A stretch of 64,000 nucleotides of DNA from Ruegeria atlantica (lineage in GTDB: Bacteria > Pseudomonadota > Alphaproteobacteria > Rhodobacterales > Rhodobacteraceae): positions 1,420,761 to 1,484,760 of the forward strand of contig NZ_WQCG01000001.1 in the NCBI RefSeq assembly GCF_013032505.1, read 5' to 3'. This document shows, piece after piece, positions 37,201 to 44,663 of the stretch. The translations under genes and the position numbers were made by a program. The first letter of the stretch is position 1, and the number at the start of each line of letters is the position of its first letter. Below the pieces are notes generated by a model. That model saw only the letters and a program-made list of their open reading frames with translations. It searched no databases and was not told the DNA's origin.

Positions 37201-37476
37201 AAAGGCTTTCAGGTGATGCGCGCGTGCGGTCAGGTCAGCCGGAATTTCAGAGGGCACAGCATTCACGAACCCGTCGCGAATTGTGTCCATCATCGCCTGG
37301 AATTCACCCATAGCGTTAACAATGCTTTCGGGCTGGTCCGGCCTGTGAAAACTGAGCATGGGCATCGGCTGCACGGCAGACAAATCCGGCACGGCGTTCT
37401 GACGTGCCAACCGTTCTAATGGATAAGGTCCCATGTGAACCGGCCGGTTCTTATCCGAAAAAAAGCGGATCCCCAT
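34264..37476 (-). CDS. Self-sufficient reductive dehalogenase fused to FMN/NAD(P)H/2Fe-2S reductase
   Basis: A 1070-residue cytoplasmic protein without Tat signal. Residues ~1-550 form the B12-binding dehalogenase core, with a duplicated half (GFDARAH at ~213 echoed by GYKAKAH at ~492; AAVTTEM at ~256 echoed by GAVTTDM at ~537). Two 4Fe-4S clusters use C559/562/565/569 and C595/608/611/615. Y473, K535 and R599 keep the exact spacing (62 and 64) of the catalytic Tyr426, Lys488 and Arg552 of NpRdhA. From ~745 on comes a phthalate-dioxygenase-reductase module: RQYSMS (803), MGGGIGITPM (865), YTCGPDRYM (943), and a plant-type cluster C1019/1024/1027/1055. This BhbA-like design takes electrons directly from NAD(P)H and works in aerobes on halogenated phenols or hydroxybenzoates. 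GGAGG lies 6 bases before ATG. The natural substrate is unknown. Confidence 0.9.
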   Translation of the reverse strand: MGIRFFSDKNRPVHMGPYPLERLARQNAVPDLSAVQPMPMLSFHRPDQPESIVNAMGEFQAMMDTIRDGFVNAVPSEIPADLTARAHHLKAFGYFNDASMMGCGPLPAEALLSEPRRNPDIDRLSHALKTRQTKTLASGIDVIMADLKESMEAAPKPMDKHRHAIVFLYEHNRDPSADEPGSDWIIDAQDHRSCLLATENAVVIANYIRLLGFDARAHTAMSSEVDLGKLAVAAGLATVEDGEVVVPWVGKRFGLAAVTTEMEIAHDTPLQPMAQQPWFRTQGPAWWLGTGFAKNALNRDPYAKRRYMDGSHPFERLKRVEDPTTYIDEENVARVPKRADMFARAQFGDMGKSLQDAAKGGHYVRKAAPSFAQRRSLGAFVLLQDGESADGPCPHDAVRNAANIKAATYFLGVDALGLSRCPEWAWYSHDATGEEIIPLHDQAISMIIDQGYETMEGASGDDWISVAQSMRAYLRFSLLGGVIAQQIRNLGYKAKAHTVMDGEVLQPPLLLLSGLGEVSRIGEVILNPYLGPRLKSGAVTTDMPMEHDKPIDFGLQTFCESCNKCARECPSGAITAGPKLMFNGYEIWKSDSQKCATYRVTTPGGAMCGRCMKTCPWNLEGIFKERPFRWAAMNIPQAAPALAKLDDAVGNGGLNDTKKWWWDIELQADGAYRPTEHPLNRRDLQKDLDLRYEDQTLAVYPAYLAPHPWPYPFAMDREAGIAAYEALVSADEYKTRKTAGDMSVIHRYQIAGDAPVMRVAVTKVDKMTADVTKYEFSPLDGAPLPGWTAGAHLDVLVAPEFLRQYSMSGDPSDASAYQIGVLREDDGRGGSALLHRIFSEGRKVFISKPINHFELDETATKTFLMGGGIGITPMIAFAHRLHALGKPFELHYSASTRAGAGYLVDLAAMPWADHVHYHFSDEGTRADLDTVLSGYRDGWHVYTCGPDRYMDGVIQAAERQGFPDDARHLEYFSVPEQPEYQNHPFSLKLAKSGRELAVPKDKDAAQVLNEAGIHVDVKCADGICGVCKCGVVSGDIEHRDFVLSNKQREDAIILCQSRAAEPDGVIELDL

Positions 37477-37529
37477 CGCGCGCCTCCTAATCTGTGAATG
37501 TCACCTACTGCGGCATGGACAGCAAATCC

Positions 37530-37539
37530 ATTCATGAAT
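37530..37539. promoter_or_regulatory. Palindrome in the dehalogenase/LysR divergent promoter
   Basis: ATTCATGAAT is a perfect 10-base palindrome in the 76-base gap between the dehalogenase start and the LysR start, in an AT-rich stretch that continues AATCATAAA. It is a plausible LysR contact site. Confidence 0.35.
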
Positions 37540-37552
37540 AATCATAAACGGT

Positions 37553-38455
37553 ATGAGCAAAATAGATTTCATGGATCTGGATGGCAAAGTCCTCAGGGTC
37601 TTCCTGACCATTCTCGAGGAAAACTCGGTGTCCAAAGCCGCAGATCGGCTTGGCGTGACACAATCAGCCATCAGCCACACCCTGTCCAAACTCCGGTTGG
37701 TTCTGGGCGATCCCTTATTCGTCAGATCGGGGCAAGGCCTGACCCCCACCGAACGCGCACTGTCCTTGAAAGACCAAGTGCAGCAGGTCTTGGACAACAT
37801 GCGCGCGCTGACCGAGGATCGCCCGTTCGATCCCCTGTCCGAGGAGATGGCCTTTCACATCGCCACTAATGACATGCCAAGGGAATTGATCTTCCCGCAA
37901 TTGCTGCAAACGGTTCGGGCCGAAGGTGTTCGATTGGGGTTAGGATTTATCCCCTCTGGTGTTCCGGACCCCGAGCTTCTACGCAGTGACCGATGTCAAT
38001 TGATGTTGTCGCCTTTGCCGCCGGATGGGCCGGACATCTTTCAAAAGCGCATCCTCAGCAGTCCGCTGATGATCTATTATGATGGCACGCGGCGATCTCC
38101 TCCGGACAGCTGGGAAACCTATTGCGAAACCGAACACGTCGAAGTGCGATTTTCCGACGGCCGCAGCTCGCGCGCAGTTATGCGGGGCGTCGATCAAAAC
38201 CAGATCAGGCCCCCCACGGTCACCCTGCCGCACTTCAACGCCATAACCTCGTTTGTAAAAGGCGGCGATCTGATTTCCACCGATACGGCACTGATGAAGC
38301 GCGGTCCTCTCAATGCGTTGGATTGTGCGCCTTTGCCTTTCACATGCGAGCCTGTCTCGATCTTCATGGTCTGGCATCAGCGGTCGTCCAACGATCCGGC
38401 ACATCGCTGGCTGCGTGACAGGATCGAAGCCATCGCATCAACGCTTCAGGACTGA
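37553..38455 (+). CDS. LysR-type regulator (NahR/LinR-like), divergent from dehalogenase
   Basis: A 300-residue regulator. The N terminus (MDLDGKVLRVFLTILEENSVSKAAD) and LGVTQSAISHTLSKLR with DPLFVRSGQGLTPTERA are typical of the NodD/NahR/LinR subgroup, which often controls aromatic and chloroaromatic catabolism. Divergent placement 76 bases from the dehalogenase strongly suggests it is the pathway regulator, responding to a halogenated substrate or product. That inducer is inferred. The C terminus overlaps the convergent next LysR gene by 10 bases. Confidence 0.88.
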   Translation: MSKIDFMDLDGKVLRVFLTILEENSVSKAADRLGVTQSAISHTLSKLRLVLGDPLFVRSGQGLTPTERALSLKDQVQQVLDNMRALTEDRPFDPLSEEMAFHIATNDMPRELIFPQLLQTVRAEGVRLGLGFIPSGVPDPELLRSDRCQLMLSPLPPDGPDIFQKRILSSPLMIYYDGTRRSPPDSWETYCETEHVEVRFSDGRSSRAVMRGVDQNQIRPPTVTLPHFNAITSFVKGGDLISTDTALMKRGPLNALDCAPLPFTCEPVSIFMVWHQRSSNDPAHRWLRDRIEAIASTLQD

Positions 38456-39297
38456 GACAGCAACCATTCTTTCATCAAAGCGACCAACGCTGGCTGCCGA
38501 GGTTGATTGGGTGCCACGATATAAAACCCCAGATCTTCGACCAGTTCGTCTGGGATCGGGCGCACCAACTGACCCGCGGCCAACTGGGCGGAAACAAGCG
38601 GCTCATTAGCCAGCGCGATACCCTGGCCCGACACGGCGGCGTCGATGGCGAGACTTGTTTGACTGAAACTCATCATCTTCGGCTTGCCCGTGATTCCTGC
38701 TCGCTGCAAGAACAGGGGCCACAGCCCATGCGTGTCATTCAGCAGCGTGTGCTTTGTCAGGTCCGCAGTCTTGGAAATCGCAGTCGCTAACTGAGGGTTG
38801 CAAACCGGGACGAAGACTGTCGAGAACAAAGGTTCGGCGACCAGGCCCGACCCGAACGGCGCGCGCCCTTGGCGAACGGCAATGTCGACGCCGTCCCTCT
38901 GGAATTCCGCAAGCCTTTCCCGCGCGTCGACCTGGACGGCAATGTCCGGGTAATGACGGGTAAAGTCCTGAAGACGGGGAACCAGCCATTTCGAAGCGAA
39001 GCTTGGCGTGACAGAAATGGTGATTTGCCTGTCCTCCGACAAACCTTCGACAGCGTCTTCGATCAGTCGGAAAGCCCGGCGCAAAGGTGTATGAAACCTG
39101 CGCCCGGCCTCAGTCAGAGCAAGTCCACGTGGCAGGCGGTCAAACAGCGTCACGGCCAACCGCGCCTCAAGCCCGCGCACTTGCTGGGCGACGGCCCCCT
39201 GGGTGACATTCAATTCCTCGGCAGCCAAACGAAAGTTCAGATGACGTGCAGAAGCTTCGAAAGCCCTTAAAGCATTCAGCGGTGGAAGCGCGGCCAT
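38446..39297 (-). CDS. LysR-type regulator, GcvA-like
   Basis: A 283-residue protein starting MAALPPLNALRAFEASARHL, the usual GcvA-type start; then TQGAVAQQVRGLEARL and LFDRLPRGLALTEAG. The longer upstream frame begins in the promoter region and is rejected. The start is ATG 39297, without a strong Shine-Dalgarno. It is divergent from the SDR gene with 103 bases between, so it probably controls that gene. Confidence 0.87.
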   Translation of the reverse strand: MAALPPLNALRAFEASARHLNFRLAAEELNVTQGAVAQQVRGLEARLAVTLFDRLPRGLALTEAGRRFHTPLRRAFRLIEDAVEGLSEDRQITISVTPSFASKWLVPRLQDFTRHYPDIAVQVDARERLAEFQRDGVDIAVRQGRAPFGSGLVAEPLFSTVFVPVCNPQLATAISKTADLTKHTLLNDTHGLWPLFLQRAGITGKPKMMSFSQTSLAIDAAVSGQGIALANEPLVSAQLAAGQLVRPIPDELVEDLGFYIVAPNQPRQPALVALMKEWLLSQS

Positions 39298-39400
39298 TAC
39301 AATACCCTGTAGATTTTCTACAGCATAAACGCAGCAGAACTGATTGGTCAATCTGTCCGCCAAAGCCCATCCTTATGCCATCAAGGAATGGAGAAATCAC

Positions 39401-40102
39401 ATGAGCAAAGTGGCGCTGGTAACAGCAGGCGGCAGCGGAATGGGCGCGGATTCAGCACGTAGGCTTGCTGCAGACGGCTTTAAAGTTGGCATCTTGTCTT
39501 CGTCAGGTAAAGGTGAAGCTTTGGCGCGGGAACTGGGTGGTGTAGGCGTGACCGGTTCGAACCAGTCCACGGATGACCTGCAGAAACTGATCGATGCAGC
39601 GATGACTCATTGGGGGCGCATTGATGTGCTGGTCAACTCGGCCGGTCACGGCCCGCGCGCGCCAGTGCTGGAACTGACGGACGAAGACTGGCACACCGGC
39701 ATGGATGTCTATTTTATGAATGCCGTCCGACCAACTCGGTTGGTGACACCGATCATGCAGAATCAAGGCGGTGGATCCATCGTCAACATTTCGACCTTCG
39801 CCGCGTTCGAACCCGACCCGGTATTCCCAACCTCAGGCGTGTTCCGCGCAGGCCTTGCTGCCTTCACCAAGCTATTTTCAGACAAATATGCGGCCGACAA
39901 CATAAGGATGAACAACGTCTTGCCCGGGTTCATCGACAGCCTGCCTGAAAAAGAGGAATTCCGTGCACGCATCCCGTTGGGCCGCTACGGACGCAGCTAT
40001 GATGAAATCGCCTCGGTCGTGGCAATGCTCGCGTCAGAGGGTGGCGGCTATATCACTGGTCAGAACATACGGGTGGATGGCGGCATTACCCGCGCGGTCT
40101 AA
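39401..40102 (+). CDS. Short-chain dehydrogenase/reductase family protein with altered active site
   Basis: A 233-residue Rossmann protein. The cofactor motif is TAGGSGMG (8-15), with NSAG at 79-82 and active-site Ser in NISTFAAF (S131). The canonical YxxxK is not conserved: the aligned stretch reads S145-G-V-F-R149 before AGLAAFTK, so Tyr is Ser and Lys is Arg. The C terminus GQNIRVDGGITRAV is typical. It may bind NAD(P) without ordinary dehydrogenase chemistry, or use other residues. GGAG lies 8 bases before ATG 39401. Its stop is two bases from that of the convergent flavoprotein gene. Confidence 0.8.
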   Translation: MSKVALVTAGGSGMGADSARRLAADGFKVGILSSSGKGEALARELGGVGVTGSNQSTDDLQKLIDAAMTHWGRIDVLVNSAGHGPRAPVLELTDEDWHTGMDVYFMNAVRPTRLVTPIMQNQGGGSIVNISTFAAFEPDPVFPTSGVFRAGLAAFTKLFSDKYAADNIRMNNVLPGFIDSLPEKEEFRARIPLGRYGRSYDEIASVVAMLASEGGGYITGQNIRVDGGITRAV

Positions 40103-40104
40103 CC

Positions 40105-41376
40105 TCAGAACCGTGCCTTAAAAAAATGTGTCAGCGCCGCGCCAGTTTCAAAATACGCGCGGCGCAGGACTGTCCAGTTTTCCTGATATTCAACGACGGC
40201 AGGCACTGGTAACAGACCTGGGTCGTCCTGCAGCAGGCTCTCGGCAACAAGACGGCCAAAGACGGTCCCAGGTCCGATCCCACGTCCGGAATAGCCGTGG
40301 ACGGATAAGGCATTAGGGCCAATCCGTGTGATCTTGGGGATGTGATCCGAAGTCATAGCGATGCGGCCATGCCATCCTTCGACCAACGGCCGATCAGCCA
40401 GTTGAGGGTACAGCTGAGCCAGCTTGCGTTTGATCCAGCTTTTGTGAAACGCACCTCCTGCCCGATCCAGATCACCCATAGCCCCAATGATAAACCGCCC
40501 CTCATGATCCATTCGGAACGAGGTCATGATCAGATCTGTGTCCCAGCACCCCTCGCCGCCCGGCAAAATGCTGGCGCGAAGACTGTCCGACAACGGGGCT
40601 GTCGCGTATTGAAAGTAATAGACCGGCACATATGCGGGGGCCGATGCACTCAGGTCGCGGTGATAGGCGTTGGTTGCCTGCACCACCGACTTTGCACGCA
40701 CCGTGCGCTGCGATGTTTTTAGCATCCAGGTTCCATCGACATGTTCCATAGACCGAACCGGGCTTCGTGTGCAGATCAATGCACCGGCTTCGGCCGCAGC
40801 ACGTGCCAGGCCTCGCACGTAGGCCAACGGCTGAATTGTCCCCGCGCGTGGGTCAAACATGGCACCATGAAATACCACACTTCCTGTACGTTGCTCGGTC
40901 AGGTCTGCAGAAAGCAACTCAACCGGTGCGCCAGCAGCGCTAAGTTGTGCGTGGCGGGCCTGCAAATCCCGTAAGCCCGCCGCAGAATGCGCACAATGCA
41001 GTGTTCCATTTCGAACCGGTTCGCACCCTATGTCGTGCTGGTCGATCAGGTTGAATACTTCAGTTGGAGCAGCGGCCAGAAGGTCAATCAACTGGTCCCC
41101 AACCATGTCACCCAAATGCGCGCGAATCTCGGCGGGCGGCAACCACAGCCCTGCATTCGCCAACCCGACATTTCGACCCGAGCCGCCGTGACCAATCTCA
41201 TCCGCCTCAAGCACGCAGACCGTGGCACCTGCTTTGGCTGCAGTCAGGGCTGCAGAACAGCCGGTGTAGCCGCCGCCGATCACCGCCAGATCAACAGTGA
41301 TGTCACTGGTCGATATCGCGGGTTCGACGTGTTCGCGGCATGTTTTCAGCCAAAGGGATTGGTTGTGGTCGCTCAC
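40105..41376 (-). CDS. FAD-dependent amine/amino-acid oxidase (DAO family, PuuB-like)
   Basis: A 423-residue flavoprotein. The FAD motif is VIGGGYTGCSAA, followed by EADEIGHGGSGRNVGLANAG, typical of gamma-glutamylputrescine-oxidase-like DAO enzymes. C-terminal GYSGRGIGPGTVFGRLVAE is the FAD-closing motif. GTG 41376 is preceded by AAGGAG with a 6-base gap, which fixes the start. It is the last gene of a four-gene operon with an aminotransferase, a 2-oxoacid dehydrogenase E1 and an acyltransferase; it could release the 2-oxoacid or aldehyde used there. The substrate is unknown. Confidence 0.85.
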   Translation of the reverse strand: MSDHNQSLWLKTCREHVEPAISTSDITVDLAVIGGGYTGCSAALTAAKAGATVCVLEADEIGHGGSGRNVGLANAGLWLPPAEIRAHLGDMVGDQLIDLLAAAPTEVFNLIDQHDIGCEPVRNGTLHCAHSAAGLRDLQARHAQLSAAGAPVELLSADLTEQRTGSVVFHGAMFDPRAGTIQPLAYVRGLARAAAEAGALICTRSPVRSMEHVDGTWMLKTSQRTVRAKSVVQATNAYHRDLSASAPAYVPVYYFQYATAPLSDSLRASILPGGEGCWDTDLIMTSFRMDHEGRFIIGAMGDLDRAGGAFHKSWIKRKLAQLYPQLADRPLVEGWHGRIAMTSDHIPKITRIGPNALSVHGYSGRGIGPGTVFGRLVAESLLQDDPGLLPVPAVVEYQENWTVLRRAYFETGAALTHFFKARF

Positions 41377-41415
41377 TTCGCGCTCCTTCAAATTGCGCGG
41401 ATCATCAGGGCGGCG

Positions 41416-42450
41416 TTAACCTGTTGCAAGGGCTCTTTGATCCTCGCGCCCCATTGCAATTAGGAAGGGCCGAGCTTCCTGCTGGGCCTGAAACGCGGTC
41501 TTATCTGCCATGCCGCGCCAATTCGCCAGAACCAGGGATTGCGCGACTGCACCACCCAAGGTCGCGCCAGGACCGGTGACAATGAACAAATCCGGCGCAA
41601 ACTCATGCGCAGCAGTCTGGATCGCGCGGGTGAAGTCATATGGTTCGGTCACCTGATGGCCTAACGTATAGTCCCACAGCGCCGCAGTATCTGTGGCACC
41701 AGGCCACCAGATCTTTCCACGACCGTCGATCAGGGGGCGTTCAGGCTGTCCGAACAATTCTGTGTCCAGACGCGCACGCCCTTCGGCGGCAACTGGTGCC
41801 TGCAAGGCCGTGTGAAACGCAGCATGGTTTGGCAACCGTATCGGGAAACGATCCTGCACCTTGGGTTGCGACGCCTCGAATGCCAGCAGCCCCTTTTCGT
41901 TGCCGGCCAGAACCAGCATTCCGCCAAGATCAATGGATAACGCCAGATCATGACCTTGAATTGCGTTGATGCGGTCCACATCCGCGATCAACTCGGTCTT
42001 GCGCGCGGCATCATCCAACCAGTCGTCACCGACAAAAGGATAAACAAGCTGACCGCCAATCAAGTGATCCTGCATCAGCGTGCCCATGGTGTTCACGACC
42101 TTGAAACCAGCCTCAGCGGACAACGCTCCAGCGGCGGCCAGCGCGATGTACCACCCCATCGAGTTTCCGGTGACTGCAACCACCTCGATATCATCGGCCA
42201 GCGTCTGCGAGTCTGCCAGCGAGGCTGCGTAGATGAGAGGGGAAGCGATGTCTCCTTTTGAATATTTGGAAACCGTGTAGCGCGCTGCACTGTCCAGGGC
42301 AGTTACAGCCTCCTGCCCCGCTTCGGCGCGTATAGCGTCGAAGCTATGAAACATCTCCGTCTGATGCGCGTAGTGGCGATGCAGATAGCCAAGCTCGGGC
42401 TTGTTATAGGTCCCCCGTCCGGGGCAGATGACGACCGCTGTTCGGGTCAT
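41416..42450 (-). CDS. FabD-like acyltransferase lacking the malonate-binding arginine
   Basis: A 344-residue protein of the malonyl-CoA:ACP transacylase fold. The nucleophile elbow is GNSMGWY (S97; GHSxGE in FabD), and H213 in NHAAFHTALQAP aligns with the catalytic His of FabD's PFHS. The FabD Arg117, which binds the malonyl carboxylate within MRGKFMQ, corresponds to M122 in TMGTLMQD, so a non-carboxylated acyl group is likely. The N-terminal PGRGTY replaces PGQGxQ. Its start overlaps the end of the E1 gene (ATGA), implying functional linkage. No acyl carrier protein gene is nearby. Confidence 0.72.
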   Translation of the reverse strand: MTRTAVVICPGRGTYNKPELGYLHRHYAHQTEMFHSFDAIRAEAGQEAVTALDSAARYTVSKYSKGDIASPLIYAASLADSQTLADDIEVVAVTGNSMGWYIALAAAGALSAEAGFKVVNTMGTLMQDHLIGGQLVYPFVGDDWLDDAARKTELIADVDRINAIQGHDLALSIDLGGMLVLAGNEKGLLAFEASQPKVQDRFPIRLPNHAAFHTALQAPVAAEGRARLDTELFGQPERPLIDGRGKIWWPGATDTAALWDYTLGHQVTEPYDFTRAIQTAAHEFAPDLFIVTGPGATLGGAVAQSLVLANWRGMADKTAFQAQQEARPFLIAMGREDQRALATG

Positions 42451-44639
42451 GAGCGGCCTCCGGTCAGACTAAGTGCAGCAGCGACAATCCCATCCTTCGA
42501 AGGCAACGGGGCCGCATAGGCGGGACCAGTGGCGATAAAGCAATCCTCGGCCACGACGCGCGCGGTTGAAGCCGTGGGGCTGTTTTCCGCGAAAAAGGTC
42601 ATCAATGCCTCAGACTGACTGCCAGTGCGGCGGCACTCGTCGACGATCAGAACGTGTTTGCAGGACTTGGTTGCCTCACGCAGCGCATCAACGGGAAGCG
42701 GTGCCAGCCAACGCATGTCGATGATGCGGGTTTTCAGGCCCGCCGCCTCCAATTCGGGCAGAGCCTGTTTCGAAAGATAATGCCCATTACCATAGGTGAC
42801 GATAGCCAAATCTGTCCCCTCGCCATGCACGCCGATTTCGCCCAACGCAGTACTCTTGTCCGGCGACGGATAGGCCGTCATCCAGCCTGCGTCTTGTGCA
42901 TCGTGCAGGTCACGCATGGGATATAGGGCAATAGGTTCCAGAAAAACCACCACCCGCTGTTCTTCACGCGCCAGACGCACACATTCACGCAACATCTGCG
43001 CCGCATCCGCACCTGTTGACGGGCAGGCAATGATCACGCCGGGAATGTCACGCAGGACAGCCAGAGAATTGTCATTGTGGAAATGCCCGCCGAATCCTTT
43101 CTGATACCCAAGCCCCGCTATGCGCAGAACCATCGGATTGGTGAACTGTCCGTTCGAGAAGAACGGCAAGGTTGCGGCCTCGCCTCTGATCTGGTCCTCG
43201 GCATTGTGCAAATAAGCGAGGAATTGGATTTCGGGGATCGGGACAAACCCGTTGTGCCCCATTCCGATTGCGAGCCCCAGAATAGATTGTTCGTCCAACA
43301 ACGTGTCGATCACCCGATCCGAACCAAAGCGCTGCTGCAATTTCTGGGTCACGCCATAGACGCCACCCTTGCGGCCAACATCTTCACCCATACACACGAT
43401 TTCACCGTGCTGCAGCATCAGATCTGTCAGCGCCCAATTGATCAGGCGGCTCATCGGTTGCGGATCTTGCATTGCCCGCATGTCCCCACCAAAGGCATTG
43501 GCGCGCGCCTCGGTACTTGGACCGTTGGTGGGTTTGCAGGCGCGCTTGGGTGGAATCAGGCTGGCCATGACCTCGGACGCGTTGGCCAGATGGGGACGCG
43601 TCGCAGCTTCGGCAGCCACGCGGTCTGTCCGGGCGCAGGTGTCCTCGTAAATTTTCAACGCCTGATCCGGGGACAGCGCATCAGCCTGATCCAGCAATCG
43701 CACCGTGTGGAGCAGAGGATCGTTAGCTTCATCGGCCTCAACTTCGGCTTTGGGCATGTAGGTCGTTGGCACATCGGCGCCTGCATGACCGTAAAGGCGC
43801 ACCGTTTTCAAATGAAGGAAAGCCGGTTTGCGGCGGGTGCGGACGTACTCGGCAGCCTCCTTGGACACGGCGTAAGTCTCAAAGATATCCAGACCATTGG
43901 CCTGAAAATACTTGATCCCCGGGCGATGCTCCATCGATGCCTGTATCCAGCCCTTGGGCGTTCTGACCGAGATTCCGATCCCGTTATCCTCGCAAACGAA
44001 AAGCAGCGGCAATGGGGTCGATTGTACGCTGGTCCAACCAGCCGTGTTGATCGCACCCTGCGCCGTGGAATGGTTGGCCGATGCGTCGCCGAAAGAGCAC
44101 ATCGCGATCCCGTCCAAAGGCAGTTCCCGGTGTTCCGGATCATGCCGCCGCGCCGCACCCAGCGCGTAAGCCGCGCCCACGGCCTTTGGCAAATGGCTGG
44201 CGATGGTCGAGGTCTGCGGCGGAATCGTCAGCGCCTTGGACCCCAGCACTTTATGCCGTCCGCCTGAGGTTGGATCCTCTTTCGAGCAGGCGAAGCTCAA
44301 CAGCATGTCCCATGCGATCTGCTGGCCCGGCACCTGTTCGGCACGAGCGATCTGGAACGCCGCATCCCGGTAGTGAAGAAAGGCAATATCTGTTGGGCGC
44401 ATTGCGTGCGCCACGGCGGCCATCCCTTCGTGCCCTGATGAGCCGATGGTATAGAACCCCTGCCCGGCCTTCTGCATCGCCCTGCTGGTGCGGTCCAAGG
44501 CGCGGCTGAGGACTTGTGACCGGTACAGCGACACCGCATCAGTCTTGCTCAGCCCTTGTCGCGGTCCTGCACCGTTGGGAAAGTCGCGATTGGCGACACG
44601 GGTCAGGAAGTTTTGGTGAACGATCTGAGCGCGGTCCAT
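42447..44639 (-). CDS. Fused E1 alpha-beta 2-oxoacid dehydrogenase (branched-chain/acetoin type)
   Basis: A 730-residue thiamine-diphosphate enzyme joining E1 alpha (residues ~1-380) and E1 beta (~395-730). The TPP motif starts at G184-D185-A186 and ends at N219 (FVCEDNGIGIS). The beta part has MGEDVGRKGGVYGVT and DTLLDEQSILGLAIGMG. The family decarboxylates a 2-oxoacid and transfers the acyl group to a lipoyl E2. No E2, E3 or lipoyl domain is encoded nearby, so it must borrow them or pass the acyl group elsewhere, for example to the FabD-like partner. The upstream aminotransferase, 24 bases away, could supply the 2-oxoacid. Confidence 0.87.
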   Translation of the reverse strand: MDRAQIVHQNFLTRVANRDFPNGAGPRQGLSKTDAVSLYRSQVLSRALDRTSRAMQKAGQGFYTIGSSGHEGMAAVAHAMRPTDIAFLHYRDAAFQIARAEQVPGQQIAWDMLLSFACSKEDPTSGGRHKVLGSKALTIPPQTSTIASHLPKAVGAAYALGAARRHDPEHRELPLDGIAMCSFGDASANHSTAQGAINTAGWTSVQSTPLPLLFVCEDNGIGISVRTPKGWIQASMEHRPGIKYFQANGLDIFETYAVSKEAAEYVRTRRKPAFLHLKTVRLYGHAGADVPTTYMPKAEVEADEANDPLLHTVRLLDQADALSPDQALKIYEDTCARTDRVAAEAATRPHLANASEVMASLIPPKRACKPTNGPSTEARANAFGGDMRAMQDPQPMSRLINWALTDLMLQHGEIVCMGEDVGRKGGVYGVTQKLQQRFGSDRVIDTLLDEQSILGLAIGMGHNGFVPIPEIQFLAYLHNAEDQIRGEAATLPFFSNGQFTNPMVLRIAGLGYQKGFGGHFHNDNSLAVLRDIPGVIIACPSTGADAAQMLRECVRLAREEQRVVVFLEPIALYPMRDLHDAQDAGWMTAYPSPDKSTALGEIGVHGEGTDLAIVTYGNGHYLSKQALPELEAAGLKTRIIDMRWLAPLPVDALREATKSCKHVLIVDECRRTGSQSEALMTFFAENSPTASTARVVAEDCFIATGPAYAAPLPSKDGIVAAALSLTGGRS

Positions 44640-44663
44640 AGGATGTATCCCGGTCTTACTTGG

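Noticed and set aside
34264..37476. Epoxyqueuosine reductase (QueG) or a respiratory, membrane-linked RdhA
   Set aside because: QueG lacks the fused reductase and is about 350-400 residues; respiratory RdhA have a Tat signal and RdhB anchor, both absent here.
43077..44267. Long plus-strand open frame (396 codons) opposite the fused E1 gene
   Set aside because: No family motifs, and the minus strand has a clear TPP-dependent E1; long antisense frames are common at this GC content.
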